DNA of 11,798 nucleotides from an uncultured Desulfobacterales bacterium. GTDB taxonomy: Bacteria > Desulfobacterota > Desulfobacteria > Desulfobacterales > G020354645. Where the stretch lies: contig CAMYNZ010000025.1 of NCBI GenBank assembly GCA_947259865.1, positions 17,532 through 29,329 on the forward strand, read 5' to 3'. Under the pieces are notes generated by a model. It did no database searches and was not told the DNA's origin. It saw only the letters and a list, made by a program, of their open reading frames with translations. The translations under genes were made by a program, and so were the position numbers. Positions 1 through 6,064 of the stretch are shown in pieces (within the stretch, counting starts at the first letter, position 1; the number at the start of each line of letters is the position of its first letter).

Positions 1-851
1 CGGCGGCCGAAATATTCACTCATTGATCCCGCCGCCATCACCCCGGCAACACCGGTAGCCTCGAAAATAGTCAAAGCAGCGCCGGCAAGCCAGAGATTAC
101 CAGTCTCTATTTTGATGAAGGTTGGTAAAAAAGTAGCCATTGCGGCATGCATAAACCCCCGGGCCAGCAAAATGGCTGTCAACGGCAGCAGAATATGCCG
201 CATCTCGCGCCAGGTGTCTCCGATTGACGAATTACGGTTTTTATCAATAGTGATCGGTACATCCCGAAACCTCAGATAAAGCCAGACGGAGGCCATAAGA
301 CCAAATAGCATGATCGGATAGAAATTCTCGAGCCCCAGCAGTGATACGGCTCCTACCGCGACCATCGGTCCCACGGCCCTTGCAAGTTCCCCGCCTGTCA
401 TAAAAATACTCATACCCCGACCCTTCCGGCTGCCGGACAGACGGGATATCATAACCGGTGCCGGTACGTGAAAAATCGACACGCTAACACCGGTGATGAA
501 CAAAAGGATTAGCAATATACCGTAACTGGGGGCCATGCCCAGCAGGCTCATCGGCACGGCTGTCATAGCGGGTGCAATAATAATGAAATAGCGAACACTC
601 ATACGATCAGCCAGTTTGCCTATATATGGATTCAACAGGGCCGGTATCTGCATGATTGTGGAGAGAAAGCCGGCTTGGGTCAGAGACAGGGAAAGCTTTT
701 CGATCAGGAGCGGCAGAAGGGGTGAAAGAAAACTGGAATAAACGTCGTGGATAAAATGGGAGATTGACAGCGCAATGACTCTTGCCGTGTGAAAGATATC
801 AGATTCTAAATTATTGGTTTTTTGAGTCCCGGTCTGAATTTTATGCTGCAT
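1..851 (-). CDS. MFS exporter, fosmidomycin-resistance (Fsr)-like, partial at window edge
   Basis: Reads ATG at 849-851 leftwards off the window edge, giving 283 residues with no stop; the C-terminal part is missing. It is an inner-membrane major facilitator of the Fsr-like drug/metabolite exporter type. After a polar N-terminus of about 24 residues, SHFIHDVYSSFLSPLLPLL (31-49) matches the H-x3-D and PLLP signature of TM1 in that group. GKLADRMSVRY (78-88) is the MFS loop 2-3 motif A. GVSVSIFHVPAPV and the following SGSRKGRG (about 121-146) match the TM4-5 region. A charged central loop (about 196-218, DKNRNSSIGDTW) separates the two halves, and a third membrane pair begins near 219. No clear Shine-Dalgarno precedes the ATG. 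A TATAAT hexamer lies 24 bases upstream (876-881) without a convincing -35. Family assignment is firm; the substrate cannot be told from sequence. Confidence 0.85.
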   Translation of the reverse strand, partial: MQHKIQTGTQKTNNLESDIFHTARVIALSISHFIHDVYSSFLSPLLPLLIEKLSLSLTQAGFLSTIMQIPALLNPYIGKLADRMSVRYFIIIAPAMTAVPMSLLGMAPSYGILLILLFITGVSVSIFHVPAPVMISRLSGSRKGRGMSIFMTGGELARAVGPMVAVGAVSLLGLENFYPIMLFGLMASVWLYLRFRDVPITIDKNRNSSIGDTWREMRHILLPLTAILLARGFMHAAMATFLPTFIKIETGNLWLAGAALTIFEATGVAGVMAAGSMSEYFGR

Positions 852-961
852 GGTTCACGCACAGCTTTCAGTAAGATTATACCACTTTACTGGTGTCTAA
901 TATGGCTACGGTGAGGTATGCCAGAAGGATCACGGTATTCACGCCTAGCTGCAAAGATAGC

Positions 962-1035
962 GGAATAATGGAACCCTGGAATGATGCTATCCTTTTAAAA
1001 ACCCATTTTTTCCATCATTCCGTGATTCCAGATTT
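962..1035. repeat. Imperfect palindrome in the MFS-ferredoxin intergenic region
   Basis: GGAATGATG (978-986) and CATCATTCC (1013-1021) form a perfect 9-bp inverted repeat with a 26-base loop. Extra copies of the same GGAAT word flank it (GGAATAATGGAACC from 962, CGTGATTCC to about 1029). It resembles the GGAATGATGGAAT-type dispersed sequences of deltaproteobacterial intergenic DNA. No gene was found between 852 and 1266. The rest of that stretch is AT-rich, including a run of eight or more T near 1203, and presumably holds the ferredoxin promoter, which I could not place. Confidence 0.5.
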
Positions 1036-1280
1036 CCAAAATTGCCTCTGTCCGCAAAACCACTGGCGATGATAATTCATGCCCACCCGGAATATCGTTT
1101 TAGGACAGATGTGATAGCATTCAATGATTATGATTTTAATGAACAGATGTAAACCTAAATATTCGGCTAGAATATATTGGAATCAAACTTAGATCCCCTC
1201 TTGTTTTTTTTTACGGAAATGTTATTTTATATGCCAATGTTTTCACCCGAAATTTAATTCAAAATTAAGGAGTTATCGAA

Positions 1281-1478
1281 ATGGCAAAACGTGTGGTACT
1301 TGACGCTGATGAATGCACCGGCTGTGAGACATGTGTTGAACTGTGTGCCGAAGTCTTTGCGTTTAACGAAGACGAAGAAAAGGCCGAGGTCATAAAGCCC
1401 GAAGGCGGACCCGAAGACTGTATTGAAGAGGCAATAGAATCCTGCCCGGTCGAGTGTATATCCTGGGAAGAGGACTAA
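1281..1478 (+). CDS. [4Fe-4S] ferredoxin, D. gigas FdII-like
   Basis: A 65-residue soluble electron carrier. AAGGAG at 1267-1272, eight bases before the ATG, fixes the start. One cluster motif is present: C12-x2-C15-x2-C18 with the remote C55-P. C22 and C47 sit where, as I recall, D. gigas ferredoxin II has a structural disulfide. The local order is the same in both: DxC..CE.CVE.C at the front and DC.EEAI.SCP at the back. Two differences are visible. The residue after C22 is Ala rather than the usual Pro, and there is an additional C59. The protein is very acidic (many Glu/Asp), as expected for a low-potential ferredoxin. It is monocistronic, with a convergent aminotransferase downstream. A weak GC hairpin (1583-1599) follows the stop but has no T tract, so I do not call it a terminator. 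Partner enzymes cannot be inferred from the neighbours. Confidence 0.95.
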   Translation: MAKRVVLDADECTGCETCVELCAEVFAFNEDEEKAEVIKPEGGPEDCIEEAIESCPVECISWEED

Positions 1479-1699
1479 ATTTCGGCCATTTCGTACCTCG
1501 GGCAATAATACAATCCGTCTCGTGTTCTTGAACTTGGGATACCGGGTTCATGCCGGGAAAACTGTTGCCAGCATCACGCCTCAGGGGGCCGTTGCCCCTA
1601 TCATTTTGTGCAGTCATAAAAAAGTTTTAGACTGGATGGAGCGGGATTTGGCAAAAAGTCCCCCATGAAATGGATCCAAAAAATTTTGCTGTATGACCT

Positions 1700-3082
1700 T
1701 CAGACCTCAATAAGATCGGGGCGGTTTTCTGAAATTCCGGGTTTAAGCAAACCAAGGGTTTCTTCAAAGGCGGCAATGGCCCGATCGATTTCCTTTTCAG
1801 ACATGGGTGTTGAAACAATGTACATCCCCCGGGGTGCCGTGTGGATCCCAAGATTGGCGAGTTGCAGATGAAGAAGCCTGAAGAGCGCTTTGTTTTTCCT
1901 CGCACCAAGTGCTGCCGCCTGTGCGTTTTGGGGTGTTTCAACGCCAAAGTGAAGCGACATTAATGACCCCTTGCCGGTAAGCCGACCCAAAATTCCAACA
2001 GCATTCAATGCCTGCTCAAATCCGGCTCTGAGCCTGTCTCCCATAGCATTCAGCCGGTCTATTGCCCGTTGATCGAGCATCTCAAGCGCAACCATGCCCG
2101 CGGCCAGCGTAACATTGTTACCGTTAAACGTCCCGCCATGGCCCACCGGTTCGGAACTGACGGGATCGTATACCGCCATTGTATCTTTGCGGCCGCCGAA
2201 GGCACCCACCGGAAAGCCGCCACCAATGAACTTTCCTAACGTCGTAAGATCCGGGATCGTTTTTTCGATGGCCTGCATGCCCCCGGTATTAAGGCGAAAG
2301 GTTATTATCTCATCAAAAATGAGTAAACTATCATAACGGCGTGTAATTTCCCTGAGCCCTTTAAGATATCCCGCAACGGGATTTATCAGCCCGCTGGCGC
2401 CCATGATCGGTTCGACGATGACCGCTGCGATCCGACCCCGATGCAATCGAAGAAGATTTTCTACGGCGTCAAGATCATTGAATGGCGCAATGAAAACTTC
2501 CCGGATAGTACATGACGGAACGCCCCTGGCGATATTGTATGACGGCAAGCCCTGAGCCTCGATATCCGGTATAAGATTCACTTCAGCAACATCATGGGTG
2601 CCGTGATATCCGCCATCCATTTTTATGATGCCGTCTTTGCCGGTAAAGGCTCTGGCCGCCCTTATGGCGAACATGGTAGCTTCCGTGCCCGAGTTGCAGT
2701 AGCGAAGGGTGTCAATTCCCGGCGTCCTTTGACAGAGATGACCTGCATGAAGAAACTGAATCTCGGCGGGTGCCCCGAAGATAGTACCTTTTTCCATTTC
2801 CTGGCAGGCAGCTTTAATAATCCGGGGATGGGCATGGCCATGGATAAGGGAGGCATAGTTACTTAAAAAATCGAGGTACTCCTTTCCGTCCCAGTCGAAT
2901 AAACGACAGCCGGCTCCATATCGCATGTAAGTCGGATAGGGTGAATAAAAGAGCGTCGAACGTGTGTCGCCACCCGGCAAATGATTTTTGGCCAGCCTAT
3001 CCCGTGCTCTGGATTCACCGGTCCTATTTACATAGGTTTCTTGGACATACCGGCTGATTTTTTCCAATGAACTGTTCGCCAT
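1700..3082 (-). CDS. Class III PLP-dependent aminotransferase, glutamate-1-semialdehyde aminomutase-like
   Basis: A 460-residue fold-type I PLP enzyme of the HemL-like aminotransferase class. The frame stays open 20 codons further upstream, but GGAGG six bases before ATG 3080-3082 sets the start at MANSSLEK. Cofactor residues visible are NSGTEA (130-135) and DGGYHG (156-161) on the phosphate/ring side, D257 in LLIFDEII for the pyridine nitrogen, K284 in TLGKFIGGGFPVG as the Schiff-base lysine, and T318 in GGTFNGN. True GSA aminomutase is about 430 residues. This protein has a roughly 30-residue N-terminal extension and a divergent end (IHTAPRGMYIVSTPMS). No tetrapyrrole genes are nearby. It may instead act on another amino acid or semialdehyde, like the HemL-related aminotransferases of secondary pathways. 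The family is certain and the reaction is not. It is transcribed divergently from the small gene at 3206. Confidence 0.9.
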   Translation of the reverse strand: MANSSLEKISRYVQETYVNRTGESRARDRLAKNHLPGGDTRSTLFYSPYPTYMRYGAGCRLFDWDGKEYLDFLSNYASLIHGHAHPRIIKAACQEMEKGTIFGAPAEIQFLHAGHLCQRTPGIDTLRYCNSGTEATMFAIRAARAFTGKDGIIKMDGGYHGTHDVAEVNLIPDIEAQGLPSYNIARGVPSCTIREVFIAPFNDLDAVENLLRLHRGRIAAVIVEPIMGASGLINPVAGYLKGLREITRRYDSLLIFDEIITFRLNTGGMQAIEKTIPDLTTLGKFIGGGFPVGAFGGRKDTMAVYDPVSSEPVGHGGTFNGNNVTLAAGMVALEMLDQRAIDRLNAMGDRLRAGFEQALNAVGILGRLTGKGSLMSLHFGVETPQNAQAAALGARKNKALFRLLHLQLANLGIHTAPRGMYIVSTPMSEKEIDRAIAAFEETLGLLKPGISENRPDLIEV

Positions 3083-3126
3083 TCTTTCCTCCGTAAACAA
3101 CGTGATCCGAAATTGTTTTATTGACC

Positions 3127-3154
3127 TTGACTGATATACCATGGTCGTTATTTT
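3127..3154 (+). promoter_or_regulatory. Candidate sigma70-type promoter for the 3206-3746 unit
   Basis: TTGACT (3127-3132) and TATTTT (3149-3154) are spaced by 16 bases, about 50 bases upstream of the ATG at 3206. The match to consensus is moderate. It is supported mainly by its position in the divergent intergenic gap. Confidence 0.3.
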
Positions 3155-3205
3155 ATTAGAAGCAGTTTCAAACCCGGACCATTCGGGTAAATCCGAGGTG
3201 CAAAT

Positions 3206-3400
3206 ATGGTTGAAATGATTATTGCAATGGCGGTTTCAATTTTCGGATTCATCTTTTTATTTCTGGTATTCATTTTAAAAAACAGACCCAGGAATGAATC
3301 CCCCCCGATCCCTCCCTGCCAGACCTGTAACTGCCATAAAAAAGAATTGTCAGAAAATTGCCTCTCTCCGCCTTGGCGGAGAAATCCGCCAAAGATCTAA
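3206..3400 (+). CDS. Small single-pass membrane protein with a Cys cluster; tail supplied by a repeat
   Basis: A 64-residue ORF. GAGGTG (3195-3200), five bases before ATG 3206, is a credible ribosome site. Residues 4-25 form one strongly hydrophobic helix (IIAMAVSIFGFIFLFLVFILKN, with N-terminal MVEM). A Pro-rich linker and a C-x2-C-x-C motif (CQTCNC, about 38-43) follow. The last 13 residues (CLSPPWRRNPPKI) and the stop codon are encoded by the dispersed palindromic repeat that begins at 3358, so the original C-terminus was probably different or absent. The stop lies 25 bases before the putative start of the Mth938-like gene, and the two could be one transcription unit. I do not recognise the family. 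The layout loosely recalls small Cys-rich membrane accessory proteins, but that is not enough for a function. Confidence 0.45.
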   Translation: MVEMIIAMAVSIFGFIFLFLVFILKNRPRNESPPIPPCQTCNCHKKELSENCLSPPWRRNPPKI

Positions 3401-3443
3401 GGCGGATAAATTCAAGCCGCCCGCCATGCGAGTGGTCGTTGAC
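3358..3443. repeat. Left arm of an 86-bp inverted repeat flanking the Mth938-like gene
   Basis: This 86-bp segment starts TTGCCTCTCTCCGCC and ends within the first codons of the Mth938-like gene (ATGCGAGTGGTCGTTGAC). Its reverse complement occurs at 3748-3859 with about four substitutions plus one 26-bp internal duplication. Inside are two nested hairpins. CTCCGCC-TT-GGCGGAG is one. The other is a 26-bp unit starting TCCGCCAAAGATCT and ending GGCGGATAAA. A further copy of the 26-bp unit occurs at 9984-10009, so it belongs to a dispersed family. Confidence 0.9.
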
Positions 3444-3746
3444 GGCCAAACCTACCACCAAGATCTGATAATCATCCGCGGCCAGGTCAGAGCCAATTGG
3501 TGGCGCAAGCAGGGTCATCGTCTTGATCCCGACGATATCAAAGATGTGGTCCATGCCAGGCCCCAAATATTGGTAGTCGGTACGGGCTACGCCGGAAATA
3601 TGCACGTGCCGGACATCACCCGTAATGCGCTTTCCAAACACCATATCAACATTATTTCAGAAATTACTTCCGAAGCTACAAAAATATACAATCAACTTGT
3701 ATCCGAAGGCAAGGACGTTGCCGGTGCTTTTCATCTAACCTGTTGA
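3426..3746 (+). CDS. Mth938/AAMDC-domain protein (DUF498 type), N-terminus altered by a repeat
   Basis: 106 residues from the ATG at 3426. The domain is recognised by WWRKQGH (25-31), the DDIKDVV helix (36-42), ILVVGTGYAG (48-57), EATKIYNQLVSEG (83-95) and the terminal AGAFHLTC (99-106). These are the hallmarks of the Mth938-like fold shared with human AAMDC and NDUFAF3, whose biochemical role in bacteria is not established. Family members usually start about 10-13 residues earlier, with a strand of the Y-x-F-G type. Here that part is missing and the upstream DNA is a dispersed repeat. The frame is open back to an ATG at 3294, but that extension would be mostly repeat-encoded and has no ribosome site. 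No Shine-Dalgarno precedes 3426 either. Translation may depend on coupling to the ORF ending at 3400. It could also be a 5'-damaged pseudogene. Confidence 0.7.
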   Translation: MRVVVDGQTYHQDLIIIRGQVRANWWRKQGHRLDPDDIKDVVHARPQILVVGTGYAGNMHVPDITRNALSKHHINIISEITSEATKIYNQLVSEGKDVAGAFHLTC

Positions 3747-3747
3747 T

Positions 3748-3859
3748 GTCATCGACCACCCGCATGGCGGGTGGCTTGAATTTATCCGCCTTAGATCTTT
3801 GGCGGATTTATCCGCCTTAGATCTTTGGCGGATTTCTCCGCCAGGGCGGAGAGAGGCAA
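3748..3859. repeat. Right arm of the inverted repeat, with a 26-bp tandem duplication
   Basis: This is the reverse complement of 3358-3443, beginning two bases after the stop codon of the Mth938-like gene. It is 112 bp because the 26-bp unit containing AGATCT is present twice in tandem. Removing one copy gives exactly the 86 bp of the left arm. Mismatches between arms are few (about four) and lie mostly at the gene-proximal end. Together the arms could fold a transcript or single strand into one long stem with the coding region as the loop. Confidence 0.9.
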
Positions 3860-3904
3860 AAGCACTTCAGTGCTTTCAACGGTGCACTTGCAACCGGGTG
3901 CAAG
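3859..3904. repeat. Two small perfect hairpins next to the right arm
   Basis: AAAGCACT (3859-3866) pairs with AGTGCTTT (3869-3876), and CTTGCA (3887-3892) pairs with TGCAAG (3899-3904) across a 6-base loop. Neither is followed by a T tract, so they are not typical terminators. From here to 4050 no gene is identifiable. One plus-strand frame is open to a stop near 4058 but lacks a start and any recognised domain. It could be the decayed end of a gene cut by the repeat. Confidence 0.4.
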
Positions 3905-4056
3905 GCAGCCGGTTTGTATGGCAAGAACTCATCGCCGGGCGTCATAAAGGCCTTACAAGGGGATCTGATTGTTCGGGTGCCAGAGGAGAATCTGCGGCGA
4001 AATATCAAGAGATCCAGCGGAAATAGAACCAATATAATTGAGGGGTCGGGGTATTT

Positions 4057-4500
4057 TTAGCCACCGTTTTCTAGAATTTTCTTTAACCTATCCAAATCCT
4101 TATTGATCTGTTCTTTGGCCGTGCGTTTAACATGCCCTCCGGCGAGTGCGAAAAATCCCAGCCGGAGTCTGACACGGGTGGTAAATTTTGTACCGCCATT
4201 CACGGGCTCATAAATAAAACTGTTTTCACCGTTAATGGGTCCGGCCTTAATCCGGTATGAACATTTCCGGACAGGAATATATTCCGATACCGTTGTTTGG
4301 GATTCAAAACGCCGGCCCAGGAAGATGTTTACACAACGATAGGTTGATCCCCGGCCAAAAGTGCCCTCAGTAATTTGCTCTATTTCCAGAATGTCTGATT
4401 GCCACTTAGGGTTGTTGTTAATATCGGTGGTAAAAGCAAAAACTGTATCGGGAGATCGATGGATGATTACGTTATCTTCAAGTTTAATCATATTCAACAT
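4057..4500 (-). CDS. SRPBCC (START/polyketide-cyclase-like) ligand-binding protein
   Basis: A 147-residue soluble protein with the Bet v1-like helix-grip fold of the polyketide cyclase/dehydrase family. The N-terminal strand and helix pattern is typical: VIIHRSPDTVFAFTTDINNNPKW (about 11-33), where family members read I-x-I-x-A-P-x-x-V-F-x-x-x-x-D-x-x-x-x-x-x-W. A run of alternating beta strands follows (about 45-115). The long C-terminal helix is amphipathic and Lys/Arg-rich (HVKRTAKEQINKDLDRLKKILEN). This fold binds hydrophobic ligands in a cavity; the ligand here is unknown. The start is uncertain. ATG 4498-4500 and ATG 4489-4491 are three codons apart and neither has a strong ribosome site. 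It is monocistronic, with its own promoter at 4593-4620. Confidence 0.85.
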   Translation of the reverse strand: MLNMIKLEDNVIIHRSPDTVFAFTTDINNNPKWQSDILEIEQITEGTFGRGSTYRCVNIFLGRRFESQTTVSEYIPVRKCSYRIKAGPINGENSFIYEPVNGGTKFTTRVRLRLGFFALAGGHVKRTAKEQINKDLDRLKKILENGG

Positions 4501-4592
4501 CCGGTGTTCCGCGCCGAGGAGATCAATTTGAATGCTGTCAACTTCAGCGCCGCTAGAGCGCAGCGAATCGTCCGGCAGAAATTTTATTCTAT

Positions 4593-4620
4593 ATTATAAC
4601 GCTGTCGACAGAAAATTCAA
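4593..4620 (-). promoter_or_regulatory. Promoter of the SRPBCC gene, with palindromic operator candidate in the spacer
   Basis: On the minus strand, TTGAAT (4620-4615) and a consensus TATAAT (4598-4593) are spaced by 16 bases. They lie about 90 bases upstream of the SRPBCC start. The spacer contains the perfect 10-bp palindrome CTGTCGACAG (4602-4611), where a bound dimeric repressor would block RNA polymerase. The promoter sits directly downstream of the terminator at 4647-4684, so it begins a new unit. Confidence 0.6.
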
Positions 4621-4646
4621 TAGAAGAAAAACATATTGAAAAATCA

Positions 4647-4684
4647 AAAGCCTCCGGGGGATGAACAAATCCCATGGAGGCTTT
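4647..4684 (-). terminator. Rho-independent terminator for the dodecin-like gene
   Basis: AAAGCCTCC (4647-4655) pairs with GGAGGCTTT (4676-4684), and an inner GGGA/TCCC pair (4658-4661/4670-4673) extends the stem. Reading on the minus strand, the stem runs directly into TTTTGATTTTTC, a T-rich tail. It lies about 170 bases beyond the dodecin-like stop codon and before the SRPBCC promoter. Confidence 0.7.
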
Positions 4685-4852
4685 GTCTCGGTGCCGATTC
4701 CGATCCCGCTTCTTTTGTTCCATATGGATCGCGCCGCAGGCAGCATTTAGTCCTGAGCAAGTAAAACCGCCGCCGCGAGCACGAATCGATGGGCTAAGCA
4801 CTGTTGACCGGGATATTCAACTTAGGAAATGCTTGATCGGTTGCAAGTTATT

Positions 4853-5065
4853 TTACTCGGTAACATATTTAAAGGAAAGTTTTACCCTTGCCCGATAGTC
4901 GGTGATCTTTCCATTTTCCACTTTCATATCCAATTTCACGATTTCGGCGATTCTCAGATCCCTGAGGCTTTTGGATGCGGTTTCGACTGCATTTGCAGCG
5001 GCTTCTTCCCAGGAATTTGGACTGCTTCCTACAAGGTCGATGATTTTGTAAACACTGTCGGTCAT
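4853..5065 (-). CDS. Dodecin-family protein lacking the flavin-stacking Trp
   Basis: A 70-residue protein of the dodecin fold: beta strand, long helix, then two strands, normally assembling as a hollow dodecamer. The start is fixed by AGGAGG five bases before ATG 5063-5065. The layout is family-typical: VYKIIDLVGSSP strand (5-16), SWEEAAANAVETASKSL helix (18-34), and C-terminal strands (39-49, 56-67). In classical flavin-binding bacterial dodecins the second strand carries a Trp that stacks on the isoalloxazine, and the third carries a Gln that contacts the flavin. Here these positions are I39 (LRIAEI) and R58 (YRARVK). Flavin storage is therefore doubtful, and another ligand or a purely structural role is possible. 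It is monocistronic, with a terminator at 4647-4684. Confidence 0.9.
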   Translation of the reverse strand: MTDSVYKIIDLVGSSPNSWEEAAANAVETASKSLRDLRIAEIVKLDMKVENGKITDYRARVKLSFKYVTE

Positions 5066-5222
5066 GATTTCCTCCTCTCGTATCTGCAGCAATTTTAAGC
5101 AGTTCTGAAGTGTGGGCTATCTGGACCGATAGCCAGTTGGTGGGTTGCCGGATCAAATTACAATTTGGCCACCCAAAAGCCTCCAAAAGGATCGGCTGCC
5201 CCCTGAAGGCATTAACACGGCA

Positions 5223-5251
5223 ATTTAAGCCAGCCTGTTCTCATTTTTCAA
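5223..5251 (-). promoter_or_regulatory. Candidate promoter of the dodecin-like gene
   Basis: On the minus strand, TTGAAA (5251-5246) and TTAAAT (5228-5223) have an exact 17-base spacer. They would give a leader of about 150 bases before the ATG at 5065. The -10 match is only four of six, so this is tentative. Confidence 0.3.
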
Positions 5252-5275
5252 TCTTCCGGTATTAGTTTTAACCCG

Positions 5276-5302
5276 ATCCAGTTGGATATACAGAAACTGG
5301 AT
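5276..5302. repeat. Short perfect inverted repeat
   Basis: ATCCAGTT (5276-5283) and AACTGGAT (5295-5302) are exact complements across an 11-base loop. They lie just upstream of the candidate dodecin promoter and could be a regulator site. Nothing else ties them to a function. No gene is supported between 5100 and 5577. Confidence 0.35.
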
Positions 5303-5577
5303 AGCGCAATTATTAATTTAAACGACCTCGCGGTAAAGGGTGGATCCCGATTGTTTTAGACGAACTGCCGGGCCATTTCGGCAACGATGCTGAGGAATGA
5401 AATTTTAACGTAATATTTTAATGTATCTCTATCTTCACCAAACCTATAACAGGGTTTTCGTGAAAGTCAAGGCGGAAAACCGCTTTAAATGGATTTGCTT
5501 CAGGAAGGTTCGAAGTGGTTTCAAAATCACGCCCAGGCAGAAAAGCCTCAGATTAGGCTCAAGAGCAAAAAGATTTT

Positions 5578-5664
5578 ACCACGGATTACGCGGATATCAC
5601 GGATAATAAAAAATATTGTATACGCCCTTTGCATTTATCCGTGTCATCCGTGTTATCAGCGGTC
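5578..5664. repeat. ATCCGTG-type dispersed inverted repeat
   Basis: The left arm (5578-5606) carries CACGGAT, GCGGAT and CACGGAT words. The right arm (5635-5664) carries the complementary ATCCGTG, ATCCGTG and ATCAGCG words. They pair imperfectly around an AT-rich centre of about 28 bases. Iterated 'ATCCGTGTAATCCGTG' palindromes of this kind are common dispersed intergenic elements in deltaproteobacteria and planctomycetes. Confidence 0.7.
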
Positions 5665-5668
5665 CAAG

Positions 5669-5785
5669 AGGCACACCTTAATCAATACAATCAGATGTGT
5701 CATCCCGCCCACGCGGGGAGGCACACCTTAATCAATACAATCAGATGTGTCATCCCGCCCACGCGGCCCGCCCACGCGGGGAGGC
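5669..5785. repeat. 50-bp tandem repeat, two copies plus a partial third
   Basis: A 50-bp unit starts AGGCACACCTTAATC and ends CCCGCCCACGCGGGG. It occupies 5669-5718 and repeats almost perfectly from 5719. The second copy is interrupted after ACGCGG (5766). The last 15 bases of the unit then recur as a partial third copy. The end of each unit (CCCGCCCACGCGGGG) is itself a small GC hairpin, a likely slippage point. Copies are contiguous with no spacer, so this is not a CRISPR array. Confidence 0.85.
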
Positions 5786-5820
5786 AAAATTCAGTTAGTC
5801 AGTTTGGCCCGTTGAAAACG

Positions 5821-5976
5821 AAATGCAAATGGATCCAGGGGTTGGGGTATTTCGAAATCTGTCACGGCCGGTCTATTCCCCGGTCCTGGAGCCTTTTCTG
5901 GCACGGGTTTCTGCAGCTATATCCAAATACTCCTGCGGCAGAGCGTTTTCAGAAACAATGTGGACTGCCGTCTTAA
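5821..5976 (+). pseudogene. Possible remnant of an unidentified protein C-terminus
   Basis: The open frame ending at the TAA of 5974-5976 reads a protein-like sequence over its last 50 codons (for example KWIQGLGYFEICHGRSIP and PAAERFQKQCGLPS), rich in Trp, Phe, Cys and His. Further upstream the same frame is translated tandem repeat, so no credible start exists. I do not recognise the family. It may be the decayed 3' end of a gene cut off by the repeat at 5669-5785, or a chance open frame. Confidence 0.25.
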
Positions 5977-6001
5977 CCGGGCGGTCATAATATATTATAC
6001 T
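5973..6001 (+). promoter_or_regulatory. Candidate promoter of the toroid/acyltransferase genes
   Basis: TTAACC (5973-5978) and TATACT (5996-6001) have a 17-base spacer in a sharply AT-rich stretch. A transcript would start about 55 bases before the ATG at 6065. Confidence 0.4.
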
Positions 6002-6064
6002 TGCATGAAAATTAATTTCAAAGTAATGATCCGCTTTACGAGATAATGAAGAGGCAAATCATCA

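Noticed and set aside
1583..1599. Terminator after the ferredoxin gene
   Set aside because: There is a five-pair GC stem but no T tract follows on the plus strand.
3817..4032. Minus-strand ORF of 71 codons ending in the right repeat arm
   Set aside because: Its C-terminus is translated repeat, it has no recognisable domain and no convincing start. It is probably a shadow.
5421..5731. Small plus-strand ORFs upstream of the tandem repeat
   Set aside because: They are basic, low-complexity translations that run into the ATCCGTG and 50-bp repeats. They have no ribosome site and no recognisable domain.
5669..5785. CRISPR array
   Set aside because: The 50-bp copies are directly adjacent with no variable spacers, and there are no cas genes in the window.
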